Shown here: in pieces, positions 38,816-46,293 of the stretch | Layout of the letters: every line of letters starts with the position of its first letter | Numbering within the stretch: the first letter of the stretch is position 1 | Assembly: GCF_036188265.1 (NCBI RefSeq) | Contig: NZ_CP108093.1 | Location: forward strand, 806,001 to 870,000 | Length of the DNA stretch: 64,000 bases | Direction of reading: 5' to 3' | Source: Streptomyces sp. NBC_00247 | Lineage (GTDB): Bacteria > Actinomycetota > Actinomycetes > Streptomycetales > Streptomycetaceae | Notes under the pieces: model-generated | Told to the model about the DNA's origin: nothing | What the model saw: only the letters and a program-made list of their open reading frames with translations | Databases searched by the model: none | Made by a program: the position numbers and the translations under genes

Positions 38816-39760
38816 GTGCCTCACACCCAGGCCGATGCCGCGTTCCGCAGTCGCGACGCCTCCCCCGTTCCGGCCGCCCGGGCCCGTCGCGCAGCCACCG
38901 GCCGCCGTACCGCACTCCCCTCGGTGGCCGTGGCCACCGCTCTCGGGCTCGCCCTCACCGTCGCCCCGGGCAGCGCCCTGGCGGACTCTCCGACTCAGGA
39001 GGTGGCGATGCGTCACGAAGCGGTCCGGCCGGTCGCGTGGGCCCCCACGGTGGGGCTGGACGATCCGGCGAAGAAGGAGATCGCCATGCAGCTGGTCTCC
39101 AGTGCGGAGAACTCCAGCCTGGACTGGCGGGACCAGTACAAGTACATCGAGGACATCGGTGACGGCCGCGGCTACACCGGCGGCATCGTCGGATTCTGTT
39201 CCGGCACCAGCGACATGCTGGGGGTCGTGGAGCTCTACACCGAGCGCGCTCCGGGCAACATCCTCGCGCCGTTCCTGCCCGCGCTGCGCGAGGTGGACGG
39301 CACCGACTCGCACGAGGGGCTCGGCTCCCGGTTCACCGCCGCGTGGGAGAAGGCCGCGCTGACCGACCCGGTCTTCCGCGGGGTGCAGGACGACGAGCGC
39401 GACCGGGTGTACTTCGACCCGGCGGTGAAGCAGGCGAAGGCCGACGGCCTCGGCACGCTGGGCCAGTTCGCGTACTACGACGCGCTCGTCATGCACGGCG
39501 AGGGTGACGACAGCGCGAGCTTCGGATCGATCCGCTCCAGAGCCCTCGCCAAGGCCCGGCCACCGTCGGAGGGCGGCGGCGAGACGGTGTACCTCGACGC
39601 CTACCTCGACGCGCGGGTGTGGGCCATGCGGCAGGAGGAGGCCCACTCCGACACCAGCAGAGTCGACACCGCACAGCGGGTCTTCCTGCGGAACGGCAAC
39701 CTCGGCCTGAACCCGCCGCTCGACTGGAAGGTGTACGGGGACAGTTACCACATCGGCTGA
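38816..39760 (+). CDS. GH46 chitosanase, secreted form
   Basis: A 314-residue GH46 enzyme. It has a long N-region with twin basic groups (RARRAATGRRTA) and a hydrophobic core ending PGSALA-DS, consistent with export through Sec or Tat and release. The catalytic region SSAENSSLDWRDQYKYIEDIGDGRGYTGG is nearly identical to that of the upstream lipoprotein copy. The GTG at 38816 follows GGAGGAC. The pair suggests one freely diffusing enzyme and one cell-bound enzyme working on the same polymer. Confidence 0.94.
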   Translation: MPHTQADAAFRSRDASPVPAARARRAATGRRTALPSVAVATALGLALTVAPGSALADSPTQEVAMRHEAVRPVAWAPTVGLDDPAKKEIAMQLVSSAENSSLDWRDQYKYIEDIGDGRGYTGGIVGFCSGTSDMLGVVELYTERAPGNILAPFLPALREVDGTDSHEGLGSRFTAAWEKAALTDPVFRGVQDDERDRVYFDPAVKQAKADGLGTLGQFAYYDALVMHGEGDDSASFGSIRSRALAKARPPSEGGGETVYLDAYLDARVWAMRQEEAHSDTSRVDTAQRVFLRNGNLGLNPPLDWKVYGDSYHIG

Positions 39761-39776
39761 CGCGGCAGGGTCACGT

Positions 39777-40670
39777 TCAGGCGAAGGTGTTGCAGTCGGC
39801 GACCTCGCCGGACCGGTAGCCGACGGTGAACCACTTCTGACGCTGCGCCGCGGAGCCGTGCGTCCAGGAGTCCGGCGTGACCTTGCCCTGGTACTTCTCC
39901 TGGATACGGTCGTCGCCGACGGCGGCAGCCGCGTCCAGTCCCAGATTGATGTCCGCCTCCGTGAGTTCGGTGATCAAGGGCTTGCCGCTCTTCGGGTCGG
40001 GAGTGGTGGTCGCGTGGTGGGCCCAGACTCCGGCGAAGCAGTCCGCCTGGAGCTCCAGTTTCACCGAGCCGCTGTCCTGGCCCTGGCCACTGCCGCGGGA
40101 GATGGTGCCGCTGAGGTCCTGGATGTGGTGCCCGTACTCGTGCGCGACGACGTACGCCTCGGCGAAGGGGCCTCCCCGGGCGCCGAACTTGCTGGTGAGC
40201 TCGTCGAAGAAGCCGAGGTCGAGGTAGACCTTGTCGTCGGCGGAGCAGTAGAAGGGGCCCACCTCGGACGTCGCGTCACCGCACCCGGTACTCACGCTGT
40301 CGGTGAACAGCAAGGTGGGGGCCTGCGTGTAGGACTTCCCGGCGGCTGATTCGGTCTGCTTCCAGAACGCCTGGACGCTGTCGACCACGGCCACGATGCG
40401 GCAGTCGTCCTTGGTGTTGGCGTCGGCACCCGTCCGGCAGTCCGCTGCCAGATCCCCGGCATCGCCCCCACTGGACGCGCCGGTGCCGGTGGCCGGGTCC
40501 GAACCGAGCATGCCCGGGTCCATCCCGAACACCACCGAGGCGATCAGCACCAGCAGACCGACCACCCCGCCGCCCACGGTCTTCCCGCCACCGGGAATCC
40601 CACCCAGTGCCCCGCCCCGGTTGTCCTGGACCTCGGAGGTGTCCAGGGCGGCGTCGTCGTCGAACCTCAT
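39777..40670 (-). CDS. Neutral zinc metallopeptidase (YpfJ type), membrane-anchored
   Basis: A 297-residue protein with a cytoplasmic start (MRFDDDAALDTSEVQDNRGG), one transmembrane helix (TVGGGVVGLLVLIASVVFG) and an extracellular peptidase domain. The zinc motif VVAHEYGHHIQDL is followed by the third-ligand region LELQADCFAGVWAHH. TLLFTDSVSTGCG and VGPFYCSADDKVYLDLGFFDEL are typical of the YpfJ/neutral zinc metallopeptidase family. Its substrate is unknown. It is convergent with the chitosanase gene. Confidence 0.9.
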   Translation of the reverse strand: MRFDDDAALDTSEVQDNRGGALGGIPGGGKTVGGGVVGLLVLIASVVFGMDPGMLGSDPATGTGASSGGDAGDLAADCRTGADANTKDDCRIVAVVDSVQAFWKQTESAAGKSYTQAPTLLFTDSVSTGCGDATSEVGPFYCSADDKVYLDLGFFDELTSKFGARGGPFAEAYVVAHEYGHHIQDLSGTISRGSGQGQDSGSVKLELQADCFAGVWAHHATTTPDPKSGKPLITELTEADINLGLDAAAAVGDDRIQEKYQGKVTPDSWTHGSAAQRQKWFTVGYRSGEVADCNTFA

Positions 40671-40845
40671 CAACCGACTCCCCTCACAGCGCGCCGGCCC
40701 GCCCTGCGTCGCTCGGCTCGCGTACCCCCGAGAAGCCGCTCCATCCGCCGTCGCCATGAAGCGTGACCGCAGGCTGTCCGGTTCCGGGCGGGAGACGATC
40801 CGCGAAGCACCGGGCCGTGTTCCGCCCTGGATGAGTTCGCGCGGA

Positions 40846-40880
40846 AGTCCAACCCCTCCGTCGTACGGAGGGGTTGGACT
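40846..40880. terminator. Strong terminator hairpin
   Basis: AGTCCAACCCCTCCGT (40846-40861) pairs perfectly with 40865-40880 over a three-base loop, downstream of the NTF2-like gene on the minus strand. The remainder of 40671-40957 shows no gene. Confidence 0.8.
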
Positions 40881-40957
40881 CTCCTACGGTCTTCCACACA
40901 CCTGCGTGACCCCTCGGAACCGGTCTGCCCGGGCCCACCAGGCACTCTCGGGACGGT

Positions 40958-41386
40958 TCACGCCAGCCGGTCGGGGATCGGGGCCAGCGTGTAGTTGTTC
41001 CAGACGTACGCGTCCATCTGGTGCTGGTCGCCGGAGAGGTTGACGACCCGGTCGACCTTGCCCTCGCGGTTGAAGTGCCACACCAGGGCCCAGGTGGTAT
41101 CCACCTTGCCCGTCCCCTCGGTGGTCCAGCCGCGGTGGATGTCGACGACGTACTCCTCATTGGCCTCCAGGAACAGCGGCTCGGCCTGGAAACTGGCCTT
41201 GCCGAGCTGGGTGAAGAAGGCCGCGACCTCCTCCACACCGCGCTTGGTCCCCGACAGCGCGTGGTGACCGGGGATGGTCCACTCGACATCGTCCGTCAGC
41301 ACCGCCCGCATGCCGTCGAGGTCGTAGGTGGCATAGGCCGAGAAGAACTTGTTGATGGCGTCGATCTTCGAGGTCTTGTCGCTCAT
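40958..41386 (-). CDS. NTF2/SnoaL-like protein
   Basis: A 142-residue cone-shaped alpha+beta barrel protein: KIDAINKFFSAYATYDLDGMRAVLTDDVEWTIPGHHALSGTKRGVEEVAAFF is the standard NTF2/SnoaL opening and WALVWHFNREGKVDRVVNLSGDQHQMDAYVW the closing strands. Members act as isomerases, cyclases or ligand binders. It is divergent from a LysR gene 101 bp away, which probably controls it. An ATG 16 codons upstream is open but less likely. Confidence 0.85.
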   Translation of the reverse strand: MSDKTSKIDAINKFFSAYATYDLDGMRAVLTDDVEWTIPGHHALSGTKRGVEEVAAFFTQLGKASFQAEPLFLEANEEYVVDIHRGWTTEGTGKVDTTWALVWHFNREGKVDRVVNLSGDQHQMDAYVWNNYTLAPIPDRLA

Positions 41387-41487
41387 GGTGTCCGCTCTTT
41401 CGGTCGACCTGCCGGTTCCTGCTTGCGTGATCAATCCTGCTGGGCCCCGCCGTCACCGTCCAATACCCGCATCCATAACCTGACGGC

Positions 41488-42432
41488 ATGGACATCGACA
41501 CCCGGCTGCTGCGCTACTTCGCGACCGTCGCCGAGGAAGGGCACCTGACCCGGGCCGCGGAGCGGCTGTTCATCTCCCAACCGGCCCTGACCAAACAGAT
41601 CAAGCAGCTGGAGGCCCAACTGGGGGTCGAGCTGTTCACCCGCTCCCGGACCGGCATGTCCCTCACCGACGCCGGACGGATGCTGGCCGAGCGGGTCCCG
41701 ATCGTCCTGGAGGACTGGGACATCGCACTGCGCGAGACGCGCGGCGCCGCCAGCCGCGCCTCCCACGTCCTGCGAGTCGGATTCGTGGCCAGCGCCGCCA
41801 ACGAGAGCACCCAGAAGATCATCGGCTCGTTCGCCCGGTACCGCCCCGGCTGGCGGGTGGAGATGCGGCAGACCGGCTGGTCCGACCCCACCGCGGGACT
41901 GGCGGACGGGCAGGTGGACGTGGCGTTGCTGCGCTTGCCGTTCCCCGGCCAGGACGCGCTACGGGTCGAGGTGCTGATCACCGAGCCGCGATGGGTCGGC
42001 ATCCCCAGCACCCATCCGCTCGCGGAGCTTGCCGAGATTCCTTTCCGTCAGCTCTGGGACGAGCCGTTCGTAGCCACCCCGACCGAGTCAGGCTGGTGGC
42101 GCGACTACTGGTTGGCCACCGACGAACGCGGCGGTCGCCCCGTCAAGATCGGCGCCATCGCCCAGAACCCGGACGAATGGCTCACCGCGATCGCCAATGG
42201 CTACGGCGTCAGCCTCACCCCCGAGGCCACCGCCCGCTTCTACCAGCGCCCCGGGGTGACCTACCGCCCCGTTACCGGCGTCAGTTCCAGCCAGGTCGGG
42301 GTCGCGTGGGCACCCGCGGGCGACAACGACGCCGTCATCGGCGATTTCGTCCGCGCCTGCCTGCGCCACCGCACGCCCACCACCGTCGAACCGGACACCA
42401 GGACACCCAGGGAAGAGGCCGGCTCCGGCTGA
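41488..42432 (+). CDS. LysR-family transcriptional regulator
   Basis: A 314-residue protein with the LysR winged HTH at residues 5-65 (LLRYFATVAEEGHLTRAAERLFISQPALTKQIKQLEAQLGVELFTR) and a type 2 periplasmic-binding sensor domain (VLRVGFVASAANEST, GLADGQVDVALLRLPF). It is divergent from the NTF2-like gene and likely activates or represses it in response to a small ligand. Confidence 0.92.
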   Translation: MDIDTRLLRYFATVAEEGHLTRAAERLFISQPALTKQIKQLEAQLGVELFTRSRTGMSLTDAGRMLAERVPIVLEDWDIALRETRGAASRASHVLRVGFVASAANESTQKIIGSFARYRPGWRVEMRQTGWSDPTAGLADGQVDVALLRLPFPGQDALRVEVLITEPRWVGIPSTHPLAELAEIPFRQLWDEPFVATPTESGWWRDYWLATDERGGRPVKIGAIAQNPDEWLTAIANGYGVSLTPEATARFYQRPGVTYRPVTGVSSSQVGVAWAPAGDNDAVIGDFVRACLRHRTPTTVEPDTRTPREEAGSG

Positions 42433-42491
42433 TCGACCCCCAAGGACCGCCTGCCGCTCACCCACCACCGACAAACCCCGTGGGACAGCCC

Positions 42492-43877
42492 TCAGGAACG
42501 CGCGGCGCGTGCCAGGCGCCGGGCCTCCTCACGGGTGGCGATGGCGACGGCGTCCTCGTCCACGGTCGTCAGCCGCCCGTTCTCCACGACCGGCCGGCCG
42601 CCGACGAGCGACAGGGTGACGGGGGCCGCCGCACCGAGGACGAGGGCCGCGACCGGGTCGGCGATGGAGGCGTGGGCGAGGGTGTCCATCCGCCAGAGCA
42701 CCAGGTCGGCGAGCTTCCCGGCTTCGAGGGAACCGATCTGTTCGGCGCGGCCCAGCACCCGGGCCCCGCCGTGCGTACCGAGCCGCAAGGCCTGACGTGC
42801 CGTCAAAGCGCGGTGCCTGTAAGGCCCCAGGCGGTTGACGAGGAGAGCGTTGCGCAACTCGGTGTGGAGTTCTCCCGACTCGTTCGAGGCGGTTCCGTCG
42901 ACGCCGAGACCGACCGGAACCCCGGCCGCGAGCATGTCCGGCACCCGGGCGATTCCGGCGGCGAGGCGGGCGTTGGAGGACGGGCAGTGCGCGACGCCCG
43001 TACCGGTCCGGGCGAACGCGGCGATGTCGGAGTCGTTCATGTGGACGCAGTGGGCCATCCACACGTCGTCGCCGAGCCAGCCGGTGGACTCGAAGTAGTC
43101 GGTCGGCCCCATCCCGAACAGCTCCTTGCAGAACTGCTCCTCCTCCACCGTCTCCGAGCCGTGGGTGTGCAGTCGCACTCCCTTGGCGCGCGCCAACTCC
43201 GCCCCTTGCCGCATCAGTTCGGTGGACACGGAGAAGGGTGAACAGGGTGCGACGGCGATCTGTGTCATCGCGCCGAACGACGGATCGTGGTGGGCGTCGA
43301 CGGTGGCCGCGGTTGCTTCGAGCGCGCCGTCGAGCGTCTCCACCGCGAAGTCCGGCGGCAGTCCGCCGTCCCTCTCCCCGCGGTCCATGGAACCTCGCGC
43401 GAGGGTGAAGCGTACGCCCGTGTCCCGGGCGGCTTCGATGATCGCCCCGGACAGGTCGCCGGAACCCCGGGGGAAGACGTAGTGGTGGTCCATCGCGGTG
43501 GTGACGCCGCCGCGCGCCATCATCGCCAGCGAACCCTGCGCCGCCGCACGGACCATGGGTTCGTCGATGCGTGCCCAGGTCGGATAGAGCGCGACGAGCC
43601 AGTCGAAGAGGTTGTGGTCGGTGGCCAGGCCCCGGGTGATCCACTGGTAGAAGTGGTGGTGGGTGTTGACGAGCCCGGGTGTGACCAGGTGGCCGGTGCC
43701 GTCGATGCGACGGACCACGTTCACCAGCCCTTCGGGGGCGCGGCCCGCGCCGACGGATTCGATGCGGTCGCCCGCGACGACGACATGACCGCCGGCGTAC
43801 TCGGTGTCGTGCGCGTCGACGGTGGCGACCGCGCAGTTCTCGATGACGAGGCGCTGGATCCCTGCCGGATCGGTCAT
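42492..43877 (-). CDS. Amidohydrolase, 8-oxoguanine deaminase type
   Basis: A 461-residue AtzC/guanine-deaminase-like enzyme. Metal ligands appear in LVNTHHHFYQW, LHTHGSETVEEE, MAHCVHMND and VGLGVDGTASNES, consistent with one metal. The order and spacing match actinobacterial 8-oxoguanine deaminases, which would convert 8-oxoguanine to urate. It is the last gene of the uraD-uraH-uricase cluster on the same strand, 103 bp from uricase, which fits a urate-forming function. Confidence 0.85.
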   Translation of the reverse strand: MTDPAGIQRLVIENCAVATVDAHDTEYAGGHVVVAGDRIESVGAGRAPEGLVNVVRRIDGTGHLVTPGLVNTHHHFYQWITRGLATDHNLFDWLVALYPTWARIDEPMVRAAAQGSLAMMARGGVTTAMDHHYVFPRGSGDLSGAIIEAARDTGVRFTLARGSMDRGERDGGLPPDFAVETLDGALEATAATVDAHHDPSFGAMTQIAVAPCSPFSVSTELMRQGAELARAKGVRLHTHGSETVEEEQFCKELFGMGPTDYFESTGWLGDDVWMAHCVHMNDSDIAAFARTGTGVAHCPSSNARLAAGIARVPDMLAAGVPVGLGVDGTASNESGELHTELRNALLVNRLGPYRHRALTARQALRLGTHGGARVLGRAEQIGSLEAGKLADLVLWRMDTLAHASIADPVAALVLGAAAPVTLSLVGGRPVVENGRLTTVDEDAVAIATREEARRLARAARS

Positions 43878-43980
43878 CGTGCTTCCTTCTACGAGTGCCG
43901 GGCTCCGGTGAGTGCCGGACTTGTGTGAGTACCGAGGGGTGAGAGCCGATGCGTACGGGCCTGCGGTTCGCGGGACCGGA

Positions 43981-44949
43981 TCAGAGATTGGTGAGGTCCA
44001 CCGGGATCGACGGCGCGGCGCCTTCGCGCAGCACGGTGGCTTCGATCAGTCCGTAGGGGCGGTCGGCGGCGAGGTAGACGGCACCGTCCTTGGACGCGTT
44101 GTCGAGTCCGAACGGCTCCAGATCCACCAGGAAGTGGTGCTTGTTGGGCAGCGAGAAGCGGATCTCGTCGATCTCGTCGCGGTTCTCGATCACCCGGGCG
44201 CCCATCCGGTGGAGCGTCTGCTGGAGCGAGAGGGAGTGCGTCTCGGCGAACGCCCGGAGCAGATGCGCGCGGGCCTGCTGCCAGGATTCCTCCCAGCGGG
44301 GCATCTCCTCGGTGTCCTCTGACCAGTTGTAGCGCCACCGGGCGCAGACGTCGGTCGCGAGAATGCGGTCGTACGCCTCTTTGAGGGTGGTGTACCTGTC
44401 CTTCGCGTAGCCCCAGAACTCGGATGCGGTGGAGTTCAGCACGGTGAGTTCCCGCACTCCGGAGATCACCTCCCAGCGCTCCCCGTCGTAGGCGATCTGC
44501 GCGGTGCGGACCTCCTGGCCCTTGCGTACGAAGGAGTGGCGCGGGCGGTCCGGGTCAGTGGCGGAGGGGTCCTCGATGCGCTCCCAGGCATACTCCTCGA
44601 TCCGCACCCGCGCCCGGGTGATCGCCGGCTGGGAGAGGACGAAGTGCCGGGCGAGGTGGATGCCGAACTGCTCGGCGGAGTCGATGCCGTGCTCTTTGGC
44701 GAACGCGTACACCGTGTTCTTCATGGTGTCCGTCGGCAGCACCGCGGCGTTGTCGCCGGAGATGTGGACCTCGTCGAGATCGCCGGAGAGGGAGACCGAG
44801 ACGTTCAGGTCCTTGATGTGGTGGGTGGCGCCTTCCCGCACGATCTTGACGACACGGTTCTCGGCCTTGCCGTACTGGTTCTGGCCGAGGACCACGGTGC
44901 GGGACCGGGGGGCGGCGGCCTCGGGGGGTTGCTGGGCGGAAGTGGTCAT
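43981..44949 (-). CDS. Uricase (factor-independent urate oxidase)
   Basis: A 322-residue tunnel-fold enzyme. LGQNQYGKAENRVVKI carries the catalytic Lys region, LPTDTMKNTVYAFAKEHG the catalytic Thr, and IRFSLPNKHHFLVDL the Asn/His region. It oxidises urate to 5-hydroxyisourate using oxygen without a cofactor. The product is processed by the HIU hydrolase and OHCU decarboxylase encoded just upstream. The N-terminal ~18 residues (PPEAAAPRSR) extend beyond the usual start but the ATG at 44949 is the only clear one. It is 172 bp from uraH. Confidence 0.95.
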   Translation of the reverse strand: MTTSAQQPPEAAAPRSRTVVLGQNQYGKAENRVVKIVREGATHHIKDLNVSVSLSGDLDEVHISGDNAAVLPTDTMKNTVYAFAKEHGIDSAEQFGIHLARHFVLSQPAITRARVRIEEYAWERIEDPSATDPDRPRHSFVRKGQEVRTAQIAYDGERWEVISGVRELTVLNSTASEFWGYAKDRYTTLKEAYDRILATDVCARWRYNWSEDTEEMPRWEESWQQARAHLLRAFAETHSLSLQQTLHRMGARVIENRDEIDEIRFSLPNKHHFLVDLEPFGLDNASKDGAVYLAADRPYGLIEATVLREGAAPSIPVDLTNL

Positions 44950-45121
44950 GGGTGCCGGACCTTTCTGCGGGAAGCGGAAGCGGCGCCGTCAGGGGTGCGG
45001 GCCCGGGGGCGTACGTACGGGGCGGTGGTGCGAGCGGACTGCGTCCGGGTACGGCGGGGCAGCCCCGCCGCGGTGAGGTGCGTGTCGGCGACGAGGTGGC
45101 CGGTGACCCGGTGCGGGGGCC

Positions 45122-45514
45122 TCAGCTCCCCCGGTAGACGGAGTAGCCGAACGGGCTGAGCAGCAGGGGTACGTGGTGGTGCTCGCCGGGACGGACGGTG
45201 AAGGTGATCGCGACCTCCGGAAAGAACGTTCCGCCGACGGCGTGCGGAGCGGGCGGCCCGTCGGCCTCCCGGGCGAAGTACGTGTCGGTGTCGAATTCGA
45301 GGCGCACCTGGGCGGTGCCCTCCGGCAGGGCGGGCAGATCCGCGCAGCGGCCGTCCGCGTCGGTCACCGACCCGCCGAGCTGCTCCCAGCCCGCGGTAGG
45401 GCCGGGGCGGGTGGCGAGACGGACGGGGACGTCAGCCGCGGGACGGCCGAGGCTGGTGTCCAGGACGTGCGTGGACACCGTGGCGGTGGTGGTGTCGGTA
45501 CTCAGGACCGTCAC
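45122..45514 (-). CDS. uraH: 5-hydroxyisourate hydrolase
   Basis: A 130-residue transthyretin-like enzyme with the N-terminal STHVLDTSLGRPA motif (catalytic His), the mid-protein Arg strand (VRLEFDTDTYF), the PHAVGGTFFPEVAITF segment and the diagnostic C-terminal YRGS. It hydrolyses 5-hydroxyisourate to OHCU. The GTG at 45514 overlaps the uraD stop in GTGA, so the two are co-translated. Confidence 0.95.
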   Translation of the reverse strand: MTVLSTDTTTATVSTHVLDTSLGRPAADVPVRLATRPGPTAGWEQLGGSVTDADGRCADLPALPEGTAQVRLEFDTDTYFAREADGPPAPHAVGGTFFPEVAITFTVRPGEHHHVPLLLSPFGYSVYRGS

Positions 45515-46020
45515 TCCCCTTCGGTCAGGAGGCGGGTCAGCCGGATACGGTTGATCTTGCCCAGCTCGGTGCGCACGATCGCGTTCTCCCGCTCTGGCGT
45601 GTTCGCCGCGCGGGCCCGCAGGGCGTCGCGCATCTGCTCGCCCGTGGCGCCCGTGGCGCAGATCAGGAAGACGTGGCCGAAGCGCTCCTGGTAGGCCAGG
45701 TTCAGTTCGAGCATCTCGGCCCTGAGGGCGTCGGACGCGTCCGCCATCCCCCGCTGTTCCCGCGCGGACACGGGATCGCCTGGCTCGGGTCGCCCGATCG
45801 GCGGATGACCGGCCATGGCCTCGGCGAGCTCTTCCCCGGACAGTGCGGCGGTGGCAGCGTCGCCCTCGGCGAGCAGGTCGGCGGCGGTGGCGTAGGGGTG
45901 GGACGCGAGGAGGGCGGCGACCCAAGCGTCGCTGGAGCAGATCTCGTGCAGTACGTCGGCGACTTCGTCGTGCGCCAGGGCGTTGAACCGGGCCAGGCCC
46001 GATGAGGAACTCGACGTCAC
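45511..46020 (-). CDS. uraD: OHCU decarboxylase
   Basis: A 169-residue helical protein. The active-site motif AGHPPIG supplies the catalytic His, and YQERFGHVFLICATG with TELGKINRIRL completes the family pattern. It decarboxylates OHCU to S-allantoin, linking urate breakdown to the allantoinase/allantoicase operon 26 kb away. The GTG at 46020 follows GGAGG. It is the first gene of the urate operon, 84 bp downstream of a palindrome shared with that operon. Confidence 0.94.
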   Translation of the reverse strand: MTSSSSSGLARFNALAHDEVADVLHEICSSDAWVAALLASHPYATAADLLAEGDAATAALSGEELAEAMAGHPPIGRPEPGDPVSAREQRGMADASDALRAEMLELNLAYQERFGHVFLICATGATGEQMRDALRARAANTPERENAIVRTELGKINRIRLTRLLTEGE

Positions 46021-46103
46021 GGAGCCTCCGCGCTGATCGTCGCTGTCACGTCGCTAGGCGTCGTGCGGGCTGCGAACAGCTAACGCCCCCGTCCGACTTC
46101 TCG

Positions 46104-46118
46104 TCAACAGTTTGTTGA
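46104..46118. promoter_or_regulatory. Palindromic operator upstream of the urate operon
   Basis: TCAAC-agttt-GTTGA matches the core of the allantoinase-promoter palindrome at 19360 in both arms and in spacer length. It lies 84 bp upstream of the uraD start. An IclR-type regulator, such as the one at 19689, could bind both. Confidence 0.6.
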
Positions 46119-46149
46119 AATTGGCCTGTCGGGGCCGGCCCGACGGTCT

Positions 46150-46225
46150 CGCGGGCCGTCCCTCCGTGGCCCTTCTCGCGGTGGAGGTAGCTGTAGACCG
46201 ACGCCCGACCGCGCAGCAGGATTCG
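46150..46225 (-). pseudogene. C-terminal HTH remnant
   Basis: On the minus strand the frame reads RGRASVYSYLHREKGHGG with host-like codon use (TCG GTC TAC AGC TAC CTC CAC CGC GAG AAG), then loses coding character. This is the recognition-helix end of an HTH protein; the regulator at 56908 ends with a similar SRFTVYNYINYANE segment. The N-terminal part is missing and a hairpin plus the four-gene operon follow immediately. I read it as the tail of a regulator cut off by the insertion. Confidence 0.4.
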
Positions 46226-46240
46226 GCGGCTGCCTCCCCC

Positions 46241-46280
46241 GGTGCCGGCGTACCCGTGGACGTGACCGTACGCCGGCACC
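46241..46280 (-). terminator. Terminator of the four-gene operon
   Basis: GGTGCCGGCGTAC (46241-46253) forms a perfect 13-bp stem with GTACGCCGGCACC (46268-46280) across a 14-base loop, 13 bases downstream of the last gene of the operon on the minus strand. Confidence 0.7.
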
Positions 46281-46293
46281 GGGACGACTGGGT

